This document shows positions 26,781 to 34,866 of a DNA stretch of 64,000 bases, piece by piece. A program made the translations under genes and the position numbers. The notes beneath the pieces are model-generated. The model saw only the letters and a program-made list of their open reading frames with translations, ran no database searches and was not told where the DNA came from. The first letter of the stretch is position 1, and the number at the start of each line of letters is the position of its first letter. Origin of the DNA: Gluconacetobacter diazotrophicus PA1 5. Its GTDB lineage: Bacteria; Pseudomonadota; Alphaproteobacteria; Acetobacterales; Acetobacteraceae. The DNA lies in contig NC_011365.1 of NCBI RefSeq assembly GCF_000021325.1, positions 3,004,001-3,068,000 of the forward strand, read 5' to 3'.

Positions 26781-27248
26781 TTATTCGGCGATCCCCTCCT
26801 TCTTCTTCTCGCGTTCGGCCCCGATGCTGATCCGCTGGAAGGCGGCCAGGGCGAGGACGATGATCGTCGCGACGACGAGCAGCGATGCCGGATACAGGAT
26901 ATCCACGGGGTGCTTGTTGCTGGCTTCGAACACGCCGACCAGGCCCTCGATGAAGACGGCGATCACGATGGTGGTGATGAACTTGGTCAGGCTTGCGCGG
27001 GCCTGGCTGAGGCTCTGCTTTCCCCGGGCCTCGATCACTTCCTCTTCGACGAAATACTTGGCGACGTCGAAGACCGCGACCGAAATGACGACGTAGCTGA
27101 TGGCTTGCAATACCGCGTCCCGCCCGTCATGCCACGATCGTCCAAGGGTCGCGAGCAGGTCGAACATACCGAACGCGATGAGGAGGAGTGCCAGAAGCAT
27201 CAGCATGATACTGGCAAAGGCGAAGGCTAGGCGTGACAGATGTTGCAT
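26781..27248 (-). CDS. Hypothetical membrane protein
   Basis: 155 residues from the ATG at 27248, with GAGGAGA upstream. Four transmembrane segments are visible (near 8-28, 44-60, 85-105 and 118-138), with a charged loop KYFVEEEVIEARGKQSLSQ between the second and third. No family is recognised. Probably in one operon with the 107-residue membrane protein downstream. Confidence 0.65.
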   Translation of the reverse strand: MQHLSRLAFAFASIMLMLLALLLIAFGMFDLLATLGRSWHDGRDAVLQAISYVVISVAVFDVAKYFVEEEVIEARGKQSLSQARASLTKFITTIVIAVFIEGLVGVFEASNKHPVDILYPASLLVVATIIVLALAAFQRISIGAEREKKKEGIAE

Positions 27249-27389
27249 GTCGGGGATGATTTCTCCTCTTTTCCCATGCTGGAGGCGGAATGCGGAGCGG
27301 CCTGACGTGCCGGCCATCCGTCGTCAACGCGTCGGGCGCCGGGAAGGTTTCTGATGCGCGACCCAACGGTTCCCGATGGACCGGAGAGG

Positions 27390-27403
27390 TTTTGAAACAG
27401 TCT
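27390..27403. repeat. Solitary IS-end-like sequence
   Basis: TTTTGAAACAGTCT matches the core of the 19-bp inverted repeats at 1841 and 8303. No partner or transposase is nearby, so this is a possible scar of the same element type in the 27249-27513 intergenic region, which otherwise shows nothing. Confidence 0.4.
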
Positions 27404-27513
27404 TTCACACGCATGGGCTTGCCCCATCGGGAAAGGCGGGGATATCTGTCCGCACGGATAAGGATGCGACGCCCCGTCGGGACGGCGTGTCGGGGCGACG
27501 ACGGGAATGATAC

Positions 27514-28641
27514 GTGACAGGTGATGTCATCGGCCGGGCACGCGCGTGGTGGCCTGGCCTGTGGCGGGACGGTGCGGTGTGGATTGTTCCGCTGCACGTG
27601 CTGCTGCTTCTGATTCTTGCAGTACAGGCCTGGCCCCAGGGTGGCGTGGCGAATGCGATGTGCCACTGGGACTGTGCCTGGTACGAGCAGATCGCCCGGC
27701 AGGGATACGATGTGCCGCCGCGCGTCGGTCCGGCGGATTTCGGCCAGGCCGCCTGGGCGTTCTTTCCGCTTTATCCGCTGATGCTGCGCGGGGTGATGGG
27801 TGCGACCGGGCTGGGGGCGCACGGGGCGGGATTCGCGATCAATGCGGTGCTGTTTCCCGTACTGGTGCTGCTGGCGGCGTCCTATATGCGCGGGCGGGTC
27901 GGCGACGGCGGGGCGGACGGCCTGTTTCGTATCGTAACCTTCATGGTCCTGCCGACAGGTTTCTGGTACCGCCTGCCTTATACCGAATGCCTGTACGGGG
28001 TCCTGCTGCTGGGCTGCGTGATGGCGATGGCGCGGGGGTGGACGATGGGGGCGGCCCTGCTGGCCTGCGCCCTGTGCCTGACGCGGCCGACGGGCCTGTT
28101 CTGCGTCATCATCGCCGGGGCCTGCCACGCGCTGGCGCCGTGCCCGGACGGGAAGGCCGACCGGCCCACCCGGCTGGTCGAGGGCGCGGTTGTCGTTCTG
28201 GCGGGGGCCGTGGGGCTGGCCCTGTTCATCTTCTTCCTCGACGCTTTGGTGGGGGACGGCCTGGCGTTCGCGCATGCGCAGGTGGCCTGGGGCCATCAGG
28301 CACGCCTGCCGATCCTGTGGATATGGAAGGGCTTCACCCACACCCGGACGCTGCATCTGAGCATTGCGGCGCTCCTGGAAATCGCGTTGATCGCCTGGGG
28401 GTTCAGGATCGGCTGGAGGATGGAGAGCAGCCTGCTGCTGGTGACGTTCCTGCTGGCCTGCAGCACGAGCGTGATGTCCATCCACCGTATCGTCCTGGCC
28501 AACCCGTTCGCCAACATGCTGATCGTGCTGCTGGCCTGCCGGGCGCCGCCGTCCTGGCGGCCCAGGCTGATCCTGCTCTGCCTCGGGCTGGATGCCACCC
28601 TTGCCGAGGCCTGGATGCATGGGGGCCGCTTCATTGGCTGA
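27514..28641 (+). CDS. PIG-V-like membrane glycosyltransferase
   Basis: 375 residues from a GTG start. About nine hydrophobic segments are seen. After the first one comes CHWDCAWYEQIARQGY, and then AFFPLYPLMLRG; this WD-x-x-WY...Y block and the FFPLYP motif are typical of PIG-V/mannosyltransferase-like GT-C enzymes, where the Asp is catalytic. They use polyprenyl-phosphate sugars at the membrane. The acceptor is unknown. The last codons overlap the following small gene. Confidence 0.75.
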   Translation: MTGDVIGRARAWWPGLWRDGAVWIVPLHVLLLLILAVQAWPQGGVANAMCHWDCAWYEQIARQGYDVPPRVGPADFGQAAWAFFPLYPLMLRGVMGATGLGAHGAGFAINAVLFPVLVLLAASYMRGRVGDGGADGLFRIVTFMVLPTGFWYRLPYTECLYGVLLLGCVMAMARGWTMGAALLACALCLTRPTGLFCVIIAGACHALAPCPDGKADRPTRLVEGAVVVLAGAVGLALFIFFLDALVGDGLAFAHAQVAWGHQARLPILWIWKGFTHTRTLHLSIAALLEIALIAWGFRIGWRMESSLLLVTFLLACSTSVMSIHRIVLANPFANMLIVLLACRAPPSWRPRLILLCLGLDATLAEAWMHGGRFIG

Positions 28642-28867
28642 CCGGCGCGGCAAGGCGTCCGAAGGGCGACCGGGGAATTGGCGGTCCGGACGGCTGCGCC
28701 TGCTGGGGCTGGCCGTCTTCGGTGTGTTCTGCGCGATGATCGACATGGCGGGGGTGTGGCGAGCCGAGCACCCGCACGTCAGCGATGCCTATCGTCGCCT
28801 CTATCTGGTGCCGGGCGGGATCGTGAACGGTGCGACCCGCACGGGGGCCCCGCCCCGCTGGCCGTGA
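28619..28867 (+). CDS. Hypothetical small membrane protein
   Basis: 82 residues from the ATG at 28619, or 77 from a TTG at 28634; both starts overlap the end of the PIG-V-like gene. One transmembrane segment (LLGLAVFGVFCAMIDMAG) lies near the middle. The overlap suggests translational coupling to the glycosyltransferase. No family recognised. Confidence 0.5.
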   Translation: MGAASLADRRGKASEGRPGNWRSGRLRLLGLAVFGVFCAMIDMAGVWRAEHPHVSDAYRRLYLVPGGIVNGATRTGAPPRWP

Positions 28868-28919
28868 AGCGCGGGGAGCCCGTAACCGGGCTCCCCGCAT
28901 CCGGCCGTGGAGGGTGAGG

Positions 28920-29111
28920 TCAGCCCGCGGCAGCCGAGGGGGCAGGGCATTTCGTGAATTTACCCTTGGCGTCGCGGCACTTCGTGGGGGCCGGCTTGGG
29001 GCAGGTCGTGAACTTGCCCTTGGCGTCGCGGCACGGCGCGGCCGAGGCGGGGGTGGCCATGCCGGCCAGGACGACGACGGACAGGGCGGACAGGAACAGG
29101 CGGACGCGCAT
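28920..29111 (-). CDS. Small secreted protein with two CRDAKGKF repeats
   Basis: 63 residues from the ATG at 29111. A signal peptide (LFLSALSVVVLAGMATPASA) leaves a 38-residue mature part that is nearly only two copies of CRDAKGKFTxCPxPAP. The four Cys could form two small disulphide loops or bind metal. No function is known. A longer upstream frame exists but lacks a sensible start. Confidence 0.65.
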   Translation of the reverse strand: MRVRLFLSALSVVVLAGMATPASAAPCRDAKGKFTTCPKPAPTKCRDAKGKFTKCPAPSAAAG

Positions 29112-29298
29112 CGGGACCGAATCCTTTGCAGGGGTGGACGTCCAGCATGCCAGTCCCGGCCCGTGCCGGACAAGGGGCGGCGAGGGGGCGGCAAGGGAAG
29201 GCGGATCGTGCGGATGTGATCGCGCGGCGGTCCTTGCCGCCGGGTCGGGGGTGCCTATGTGCTGGGGGTGAAAACCGCTTCGGAAGAAGGGGGCATCC

Positions 29299-29430
29299 AT
29301 GAACCACATGACCGCACCCAGACCATCCCCGCCCGGCCATTCGATCGGCTACTGGGCCGTCATGGTCGCCGGCATCACCATCATCGTCGCGCTGTACGCC
29401 GGTATCCTGGTCTTCGGACAGGCCTGGTAA
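29299..29430 (+). CDS. Tiny single-pass membrane protein
   Basis: 43 residues with AAGGGGG 7 bp before the ATG at 29299. One transmembrane helix (YWAVMVAGITIIVALYAGIL) fills its second half. It is followed after 17 bp by a second tiny membrane protein with its own AGGAGG, so the two form a pair. Similar tiny proteins often sit in respiratory or transport complexes; no partner is seen here. Confidence 0.55.
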   Translation: MNHMTAPRPSPPGHSIGYWAVMVAGITIIVALYAGILVFGQAW

Positions 29431-29447
29431 CAGGCAGGAGGGCCGCC

Positions 29448-29585
29448 ATGTCCGGCCGCACAACCGGTGCGCCCCGGGATTATGACCTGTTCTACTGGAT
29501 GGTCGCGTTCGCCGCCGCCGTGGCGTGGGTCACGCTTTATGCGCTGTGCGTCGCCATCCTGTTTCACGTGCATCTGCTTCTGTAG
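29448..29585 (+). CDS. Tiny single-pass membrane protein
   Basis: 45 residues from the ATG at 29448, with AGGAGG 6 bp upstream. One transmembrane helix covers YWMVAFAAAVAWVTLYALCV. It lies between the 43-residue membrane protein and the SH3-domain gene, all on one strand with short gaps, so a small envelope operon is likely. Confidence 0.55.
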   Translation: MSGRTTGAPRDYDLFYWMVAFAAAVAWVTLYALCVAILFHVHLLL

Positions 29586-29599
29586 GATCGGTGGTCCGG

Positions 29600-30319
29600 A
29601 TGACGAAAGACAGGAAGGTCTCGCGGGTGCTGCTGATCCCCGCGGCCCTGGCGCTGACCATCGGCGTGGCGGTGCCGGCCCTGGCCGCGCCAGGGGTGGT
29701 GGTGGGCGGCACCGACATCTTCGCCGGGCCGTCGCCCGCCTATCCCGTCGTGGGGTCGCTGCCGCCCGGCACGCCGGTCGAGATCTTCGGCTGCGAGTCC
29801 GGCTGGGGATGGTGCGACGTGGCCGAAGGGCCCTATCGCGGCTGGGTGCCGGCCGGTCAGGTGCAGGTCGTGTATAACGGCGTGGCGGGGCCGTTGAGCC
29901 AGTATGGCCCCATGGTGGGGCTGCCGCTGGTCGGCTTTGCCTTCGGCAATTACTGGGGCGCGCATTATCGCAACCGTCCGTGGTTCGCGACGCAGGATCG
30001 CTGGGGCGGCGGCGGGCGGCGGCCCGGCTTTGGCGGACCTGTCCGGGGCCCCGGAGGCGGTGGAATCGGCAGGCCCGAGGGCGGGCCTGGAAATAGGGGC
30101 GGAGGTGGCCGCTCCTGGCAGGGCGGTCCGCGCGGTGGCGAAATGCGCGGGGGCGGCATTCCCGGCGGGCAGCATGGCGCCCCGGGCGGGGGTGCGCCGC
30201 GCGGTGGGCCGCCGCATGCCCCCGGAGGAGGGGGCCGTGGCGGGGCCCCCGGCGGGGGGCATGGAGGTGGCGGTCATGAAGGCGGGCATGGCGGTGGCCA
30301 CGACAACCATCGCGGCTAG
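29600..30319 (+). CDS. Exported SH3-domain protein with Gly-rich tail
   Basis: 239 residues from the ATG at 29600. After a signal peptide (ending VPALAA) comes a bacterial SH3 domain of about 60 residues: GGTDIFAGPSPAYPVVGSLPPGTPVEIFGCESGWGWC (start of motif only), ending GWVPAGQ. The C-terminal half is Gly/Arg/Pro-rich low complexity ending in a GGGHGG-type His/Gly tail. Such domains bind cell-wall peptides; the tail may be disordered or bind metal. Confidence 0.75.
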   Translation: MTKDRKVSRVLLIPAALALTIGVAVPALAAPGVVVGGTDIFAGPSPAYPVVGSLPPGTPVEIFGCESGWGWCDVAEGPYRGWVPAGQVQVVYNGVAGPLSQYGPMVGLPLVGFAFGNYWGAHYRNRPWFATQDRWGGGGRRPGFGGPVRGPGGGGIGRPEGGPGNRGGGGRSWQGGPRGGEMRGGGIPGGQHGAPGGGAPRGGPPHAPGGGGRGGAPGGGHGGGGHEGGHGGGHDNHRG

Positions 30320-30679
30320 CATTCTCCGGCCAGTGTTCTCCCGTCCGTGTGTCGGAACTTTGCTGACGTCCACGGGTTCCGTGTGGGATCCCTGCGATGG
30401 AGGGCCAGGTCCATGACTCATGCTGCTGGAATTATCGGCCACATTCTGGTCAATGAATGGATGACCGGCAGGGTGCACCCCGGCGCGGGGGGCCATGGCG
30501 CGGAAGCGGGGCAGCGCGGGAGCGGACCCGATGCCCTGGGCCTGCGTCCCGTCTGGTCGGTGCGGCTGGGCGGCCGGGTGCCGTCATGGCCGGGCTATGT
30601 CGCCTCGGTCCGCCATATGTCGCGGCGTGTGGTGTTTCGACGGCATCGGTGACGAAGCCCCGGAACGGCATGTGCCGGC
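30320..30679. other. Intergenic stretch without a supported gene
   Basis: A forward frame (30347-30652, or from the ATG at 30414) has GC-rich composition with no recognisable domain, signal or membrane segment, and I do not call it. No terminator hairpin with a U-run is obvious. Confidence 0.5.
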
Positions 30680-30958
30680 TCAGTGCAGCGGCACGCCCGC
30701 CGTCGCCAGAAGCGCGTGAAGCAGGATCAGGATCAGCACCAGGCTGATCAGGACGGAAAACGCGCCGCCGAAGACCCGAAAGGCCGCGACGATCATCCCG
30801 ACCAGCAGGATGACCAGCAGGGCGGTCTGCAATTCCCCGACGATGCCCATGCTGGCCAGGATCTGGCGGGCCATATGTTCGATCGTCGCGATCGCGGTGA
30901 CGATCAGGCCGAACAGGCCCAGCGCGATGCCGGTGACGAGGGCGATGGCACGATCCAT
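30680..30958 (-). CDS. Hypothetical small membrane protein
   Basis: 92 residues from the ATG at 30958, with AAGGA 8 bp upstream. Three hydrophobic segments (ALVTGIALGLFGLIVTAIA; LLVILLVGMIVAAFRVF; FSVLISLVLILILLHALLA) make it an integral membrane protein. No family recognised. Confidence 0.65.
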   Translation of the reverse strand: MDRAIALVTGIALGLFGLIVTAIATIEHMARQILASMGIVGELQTALLVILLVGMIVAAFRVFGGAFSVLISLVLILILLHALLATAGVPLH

Positions 30959-31089
30959 GCGAGGGTCCTTACGGAAGAGATGACGCATGATACGCGTACG
31001 TCCGGCGACCTGTCGCGTCCCTGTTGCGGTTGCCCGCCGCTTGGCTGGATAATGGCCCTGCAGTTCGCGGCGCGAGGGGAGAAAGCGGG

Positions 31090-31395
31090 ATGGCCGTCTA
31101 CATGATCACGTACGACCTGAAGGCGTTCGAAAAGAGGAATTACACCGGCCTGTACGACGCCATAAAAGGATACGAGCACTGGTGCCGTCCCTTCGAAGCG
31201 GTCTGGTTCGTGGACACGGTCACGAAAAGCGAGGCGGATATCTCGATGGAGTTGAAGCCCCACCTGCAGAGCGAAAACGGCGATACGCTTCTGGTGATCC
31301 GGGTCATCCAGGAGCGCTCGGGCTATTACAGCGCGAAATGCGTGGACTGGATGCAGTCCGATTCGCGGACGTGGCGGACGCCTGCCGTCAGGTAG
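31090..31395 (+). CDS. SinR/Cas2-fold-like small protein
   Basis: 101 residues from the ATG at 31090, with GGGGAGA upstream. The start VYMITYDLKAFEKRNYTGLY and the later AVWFVDT and TLLVIRV strands match the ferredoxin-like pattern of SinR-like/Cas2-fold proteins. There is no CRISPR array or cas gene near, so it is not called Cas2. Some members act as RNA nucleases in toxin systems; the role here is open. Confidence 0.55.
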   Translation: MAVYMITYDLKAFEKRNYTGLYDAIKGYEHWCRPFEAVWFVDTVTKSEADISMELKPHLQSENGDTLLVIRVIQERSGYYSAKCVDWMQSDSRTWRTPAVR

Positions 31396-31513
31396 GACGG
31401 ACCCCCGCCACGCCCTTGCCCGGCGGGGGTACCGGGTCCTTCGTGACGGCAGTTTGTCGAAGCGATTGAACTTGCAGGGAATCATCGCGTTATCCTCAAA
31501 ACAGGAGAACGAG

Positions 31514-31681
31514 ATGAAGAGAATTCTTTTGGGCGCCGTGCTGCTGGCGATGGTCTCCGGCACGCTTGCGGCCTGCGAGCAGCACCGGACGTTCGGGCAG
31601 AAGGTCCAGGATACGCTCGACCCGCCCAAGGGCCCGGGTGAACGGGCAGGACGATCGATCGATCGCGCGACCGGAAATTGA
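31514..31681 (+). CDS. Entericidin-like small lipoprotein
   Basis: 55 residues with AGGAG 6 bp before the ATG. The signal peptide ends in the lipobox LAAC (Cys near residue 21), and the short mature part carries GQKVQDTLDPPKGPGERAGR and a helical end, like the entericidin EcnA/EcnB family. Likely an outer-membrane lipoprotein induced in stress. It is the last chromosomal gene before the ICE attachment site. Confidence 0.65.
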   Translation: MKRILLGAVLLAMVSGTLAACEQHRTFGQKVQDTLDPPKGPGERAGRSIDRATGN

Positions 31682-31706
31682 AGATGGCGCCATGATGATG
31701 GGAGAA

Positions 31707-31751
31707 TGGCGGACTCGAAAGGATTCGAACCTTCGACCTTCGCCTTCGGAG
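31707..31751 (-). other. ICE attachment site: 3' end of tRNA-Arg (CCG)
   Basis: On the minus strand the 45 bp read from the anticodon loop CTCCGAA through the T-arm (GAAGG TTCGAAT CCTTT) to the acceptor end CGAGTCC-G-CCA. The 5' half is missing: the sequence beyond 31751 cannot complete the anticodon stem. This is the pattern left when an integrase uses the 3' end of a tRNA gene as att core. The intact tRNA should stand at the other end of the element, to the right of the window. Confidence 0.75.
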
Positions 31752-31931
31752 CAATTTAACCTGCCCTTCGACGCTTTTCGATGGGTTTCGCTCCGATGCG
31801 CTACAGCACTGTAATCATTGAAGAAATTGAATTTTCGTCTCGCTTGCGCTACTCTCGCGCACGCTCCGATCCGCGTCCCACTGCTTACGTGGTGCTTACG
31901 CGAAGTCGGGTGTTTCGACGGGAGAATTCCC

Positions 31932-33290
31932 ATGGCTAAGCTCACGAAGCGCGTCGTCGACGCGGCCGAGTCTCGCGAGAAAGACTACGTCATCTGGGAT
32001 GACGAGCTACCAGGTTTTGGCCTGCGCGTCTTCGCATCCGGCAAGCGAAGCTATGTCCTGCAGTATCGAGCGCTCGGCCGCTCGCGCCGCTACACCATTG
32101 GCTTGCACGGCGTATGGACAGCGGAAAGCGCCCGTCAGGAGGCGAAGGTCCAATTGGGCCGCGTTGCCCAGGGCGACAACCCGGCGGAGGAGCGACAACT
32201 CGATCACAAAGCGATCACCGTCAAAGAGCTATGCGCGCTCTATCTCAAGGACCTGAACGCGGGTTTGATCCTTGGCAAGGGCGGCCGGCCAAAGAAGCCG
32301 CACACCATCGTCACCGACATCGGACGGATAAACCGCCACATCATTCCGCTCTTGGGCACGCGCCGAGTAAAGGACCTCACGAAGGCCGACATAAACAAGG
32401 CGCTCAAGGACATCATGGCCGGGAAGACGGCTGTGTCGATCAAGACGAGCAAATTGCGCGGCAAGGCTATCGTGACCGGTGGCGCTGGCACGGCGACCCG
32501 CACAATCGGCCTCTTCGGCGGCATCCTCACCTACGCGGTCGAAGCCGGTATAATCACGACCAATCCGGCCCATGGCCTGCGCAAACCGAAGGACAATGTG
32601 CGAACCCGCCGGCTCACGGAAGCTGAGTATCGAACGCTCGGCCTAATGCTGACCAAGGCCGGGGAGGACGAGAAGTATGCGACGACGGTGGAAATCATCC
32701 GCCAGATCGCGCTGACCGGATGCCGTCGAAGCGAGGTGATCGGTCTGAAGTGGGTCGAAGCCGATACGGAGGGGAGCTGCCTGCGATTGATCGATAGCAA
32801 GGAAGGCACTTCGGTCCGCCCCGTGGGACTTCCCGTCGTCGAGTTTCTCGAGGCGAAGCGGGAGGCGGCGTCCGGGACTTATGTCTTCCCCGGATACGGT
32901 GAAGACAATGCGTTCGGCGGCTTCCCAAATCACTGGGAGCAGATCTTCAAAGACTCACCGCTCTCCGACGTCACGCCGCATGTCCTGCGCCACAGCTTCG
33001 CGAGCGTCGGCAACGATCTCGGCTTCACCGAAGTGACGATCGCCGCGCTGGTCGGGCACTCGAAGGGCTCGGTCACCAGCAAGTACATCCACGCGCTAGA
33101 TACGGCCCTCATCATGGCGGCGGATACCATAGCCGGTTATATCGACGGACTTCTGGACGGGAAGGAATTCAAGCAGACCGCTTACGCTCTGGATCGCGGC
33201 TCCCGAAAGGCCGCGCTGGCTCGTTTCCTCCTCAAGGCTGCCGGCGAGGAAGACCGGCAGAGTGACGAGACGCAACGTCTAGTCGCATAG
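31932..33290 (+). CDS. int: ICE tyrosine integrase
   Basis: 452 residues from the ATG at 31932 (GGGAG upstream). An N-terminal DUF4102 arm-binding domain (MAKLTKRVVDAAESREKDYV) is followed by a core-binding region and the catalytic domain: Arg in TGCRRSEVIGLKW, H-x-x-R in TPHVLRHSFASV, GHSKG, and the nucleophile Tyr in VTSKYIH. It integrates the element at the adjacent tRNA-Arg site and, with the RdfS-like protein, should excise it. Confidence 0.93.
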   Translation: MAKLTKRVVDAAESREKDYVIWDDELPGFGLRVFASGKRSYVLQYRALGRSRRYTIGLHGVWTAESARQEAKVQLGRVAQGDNPAEERQLDHKAITVKELCALYLKDLNAGLILGKGGRPKKPHTIVTDIGRINRHIIPLLGTRRVKDLTKADINKALKDIMAGKTAVSIKTSKLRGKAIVTGGAGTATRTIGLFGGILTYAVEAGIITTNPAHGLRKPKDNVRTRRLTEAEYRTLGLMLTKAGEDEKYATTVEIIRQIALTGCRRSEVIGLKWVEADTEGSCLRLIDSKEGTSVRPVGLPVVEFLEAKREAASGTYVFPGYGEDNAFGGFPNHWEQIFKDSPLSDVTPHVLRHSFASVGNDLGFTEVTIAALVGHSKGSVTSKYIHALDTALIMAADTIAGYIDGLLDGKEFKQTAYALDRGSRKAALARFLLKAAGEEDRQSDETQRLVA

Positions 33291-33308
33291 CCTGTGACGC
33301 GGTTCGGG

Positions 33309-34793
33309 CTACGCGGAATGGGTCGCGCGCTCCTTCGAAGCCCTCGTCACGTCGGGGTCCTCAACCGTTTCAATCATCGCGATGTGTTCATCTAGGTAGT
33401 CCTGCGGGAGGCCGTGCTCTTTGGCGCCAGCCAAGACATGATCCTTGTACCAACTATAAGGCCTGAGGCTTTCGTCGATGGCGTCGGTTGAGGCAATATA
33501 TGTCAGGACCTTCCGCCTGCGGCCCTTGTCATTGACTACCGTCACCATGGCGGCGTCATAACCCTTACCGGCACCCTCAGCAGCATCGAGCTTTCGCCGT
33601 TCTGATGGGTCAAACCTGTAAAGGACACCGATCACCGCGCTCTCTTTGTCATCCGTCGCGAGCGCGTTGCACTTCCCCGAGCCGTCCTTGCTGCGCTTAT
33701 GAAACCGCAGCTCATGCCCAGCAAGCGTGGCGACGCCCAGCGGCGTGGCGCTCGGGATTCGTTGACGCAGGCGCGCCGTTGCCATGTTCGACCCGTATGC
33801 GAAATATTCGGTCGGCTCCGGCGGTCCGGTCTCGGCGTCTTCCAACGCCACGACCGCGGGATCGCCCGGCTTCCGGATTGCGCGTAACGGCACGGTCATG
33901 ATGCTGTGGTCATGCGTCTCCTCGCCCTCGCGGGTTATGAGCGGCCGCCCGTTCTCAGTATCAAGGATTGGGACAGGCCTGCCGGCCCATCCGCAGTCGG
34001 CACATCGCGGCCGTTCCCAAAGCACGCCCGGCGCCGCGGTATTTTCACCCTGTTCGGGCGCAAGATCGGGCGAGCCACATTCCGGGCAAGCCTCCGGCAC
34101 CCCGCGGAGTTCACGCAGAATGAGAGACGTGGCCATGCCGATAGCATGCTGGGTCAACGTGTGCGCCATGTCGGCATCGAGCCAGGTGGCCGACTTTGCG
34201 TGCGTCAGCCAGTTGGAGAAGGTCCAAGCGCTATCCAGCGCGCCCTTCAAGGCGCCGCGCCGCTCTCGATTGCTGCCGCCAGGCACGACGGCGTTACAGA
34301 TGATTTCTGACCACTCGCGAAAGTTGGCGCGCTGCGGTGGCGTCTCCGTCCAGACCGCCGCGTCCTGGGCGACGCCGATCAATTCAAGCAAGGTCTCTCG
34401 GCAACGAACCCCGACTGCTTGGTAGTCCGCGAGATTATGGGCGTGGGTGACAGCGTCGCCGGCCTCTTCCATCTTCTCCAAGACCGGCCCAAACGGGAGG
34501 AGCCGCATGTCGTCCCGCTGCTGCTCCTCCGAGCGCGGGATGCGAAGCATCAGGCCGATGTGGAAGGTCAGCGCCAGGTCCATGTTCGGAAACTGTTGCT
34601 GCGAATAGAGGTTGGTGCCGCCAGTGATAACCCACCAACGATCCTTGTTGGTGTGGATGTCCCACACGTCATGCCGCGTGTTCAACACCGCTTCGGAATA
34701 GACCTTTTGTAGGAACGTCACCTCCAGGTCGGGAGCTTGCCACTCGAAGTATTCTCGAATGGACTCGACCTCTTCTTCGCTGGCCTTCAGCAT
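33309..34793 (-). CDS. Three-part protein with C-terminal gamma-glutamylcyclotransferase-like domain
   Basis: 494 residues from the ATG at 34793. The N-terminal ~240 residues are helical without a known family (NWLTHAKSATW-type helix). Next comes a zinc ribbon (CPECGSP...CADCGW, about residues 250-285). The last ~160 residues are a GGCT fold: EYFAYGSNMATARL and the catalytic-type Glu in LDAAEGAGKGYDAA. GGCT enzymes release 5-oxoproline from gamma-glutamyl amines. It lies 73 bp after the TrlF gene on the same strand, so all three minus-strand genes may form one operon. Confidence 0.7.
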   Translation of the reverse strand: MLKASEEEVESIREYFEWQAPDLEVTFLQKVYSEAVLNTRHDVWDIHTNKDRWWVITGGTNLYSQQQFPNMDLALTFHIGLMLRIPRSEEQQRDDMRLLPFGPVLEKMEEAGDAVTHAHNLADYQAVGVRCRETLLELIGVAQDAAVWTETPPQRANFREWSEIICNAVVPGGSNRERRGALKGALDSAWTFSNWLTHAKSATWLDADMAHTLTQHAIGMATSLILRELRGVPEACPECGSPDLAPEQGENTAAPGVLWERPRCADCGWAGRPVPILDTENGRPLITREGEETHDHSIMTVPLRAIRKPGDPAVVALEDAETGPPEPTEYFAYGSNMATARLRQRIPSATPLGVATLAGHELRFHKRSKDGSGKCNALATDDKESAVIGVLYRFDPSERRKLDAAEGAGKGYDAAMVTVVNDKGRRRKVLTYIASTDAIDESLRPYSWYKDHVLAGAKEHGLPQDYLDEHIAMIETVEDPDVTRASKERATHSA

Positions 34794-34866
34794 CTTGTCT
34801 CCACTTGAAACGGGCGGCCACCGGACACGACACAACCCCCTACGGCGCCCGCCTAAGACACCACAT

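Noticed and set aside
27127-28746. 539-codon minus-strand frame
   Set aside because: Antisense to the PIG-V-like gene; Gln/Arg/Pro-rich, no domain.
30347-30652. 101-codon forward frame
   Set aside because: No ribosome site at a sensible start, no domain or membrane segment; composition resembles non-coding GC-rich DNA.
31090-31395. Cas2 and hence a CRISPR locus
   Set aside because: No repeats with spacers and no cas genes nearby; the fold is shared with non-CRISPR proteins.
31707-31830. tRNA-Arg split by an intron rather than an att site
   Set aside because: Bases beyond 31751 do not supply the 5' half (D-arm, acceptor GGACTCG), and an integrase gene follows directly, so an integration boundary is the simpler reading.
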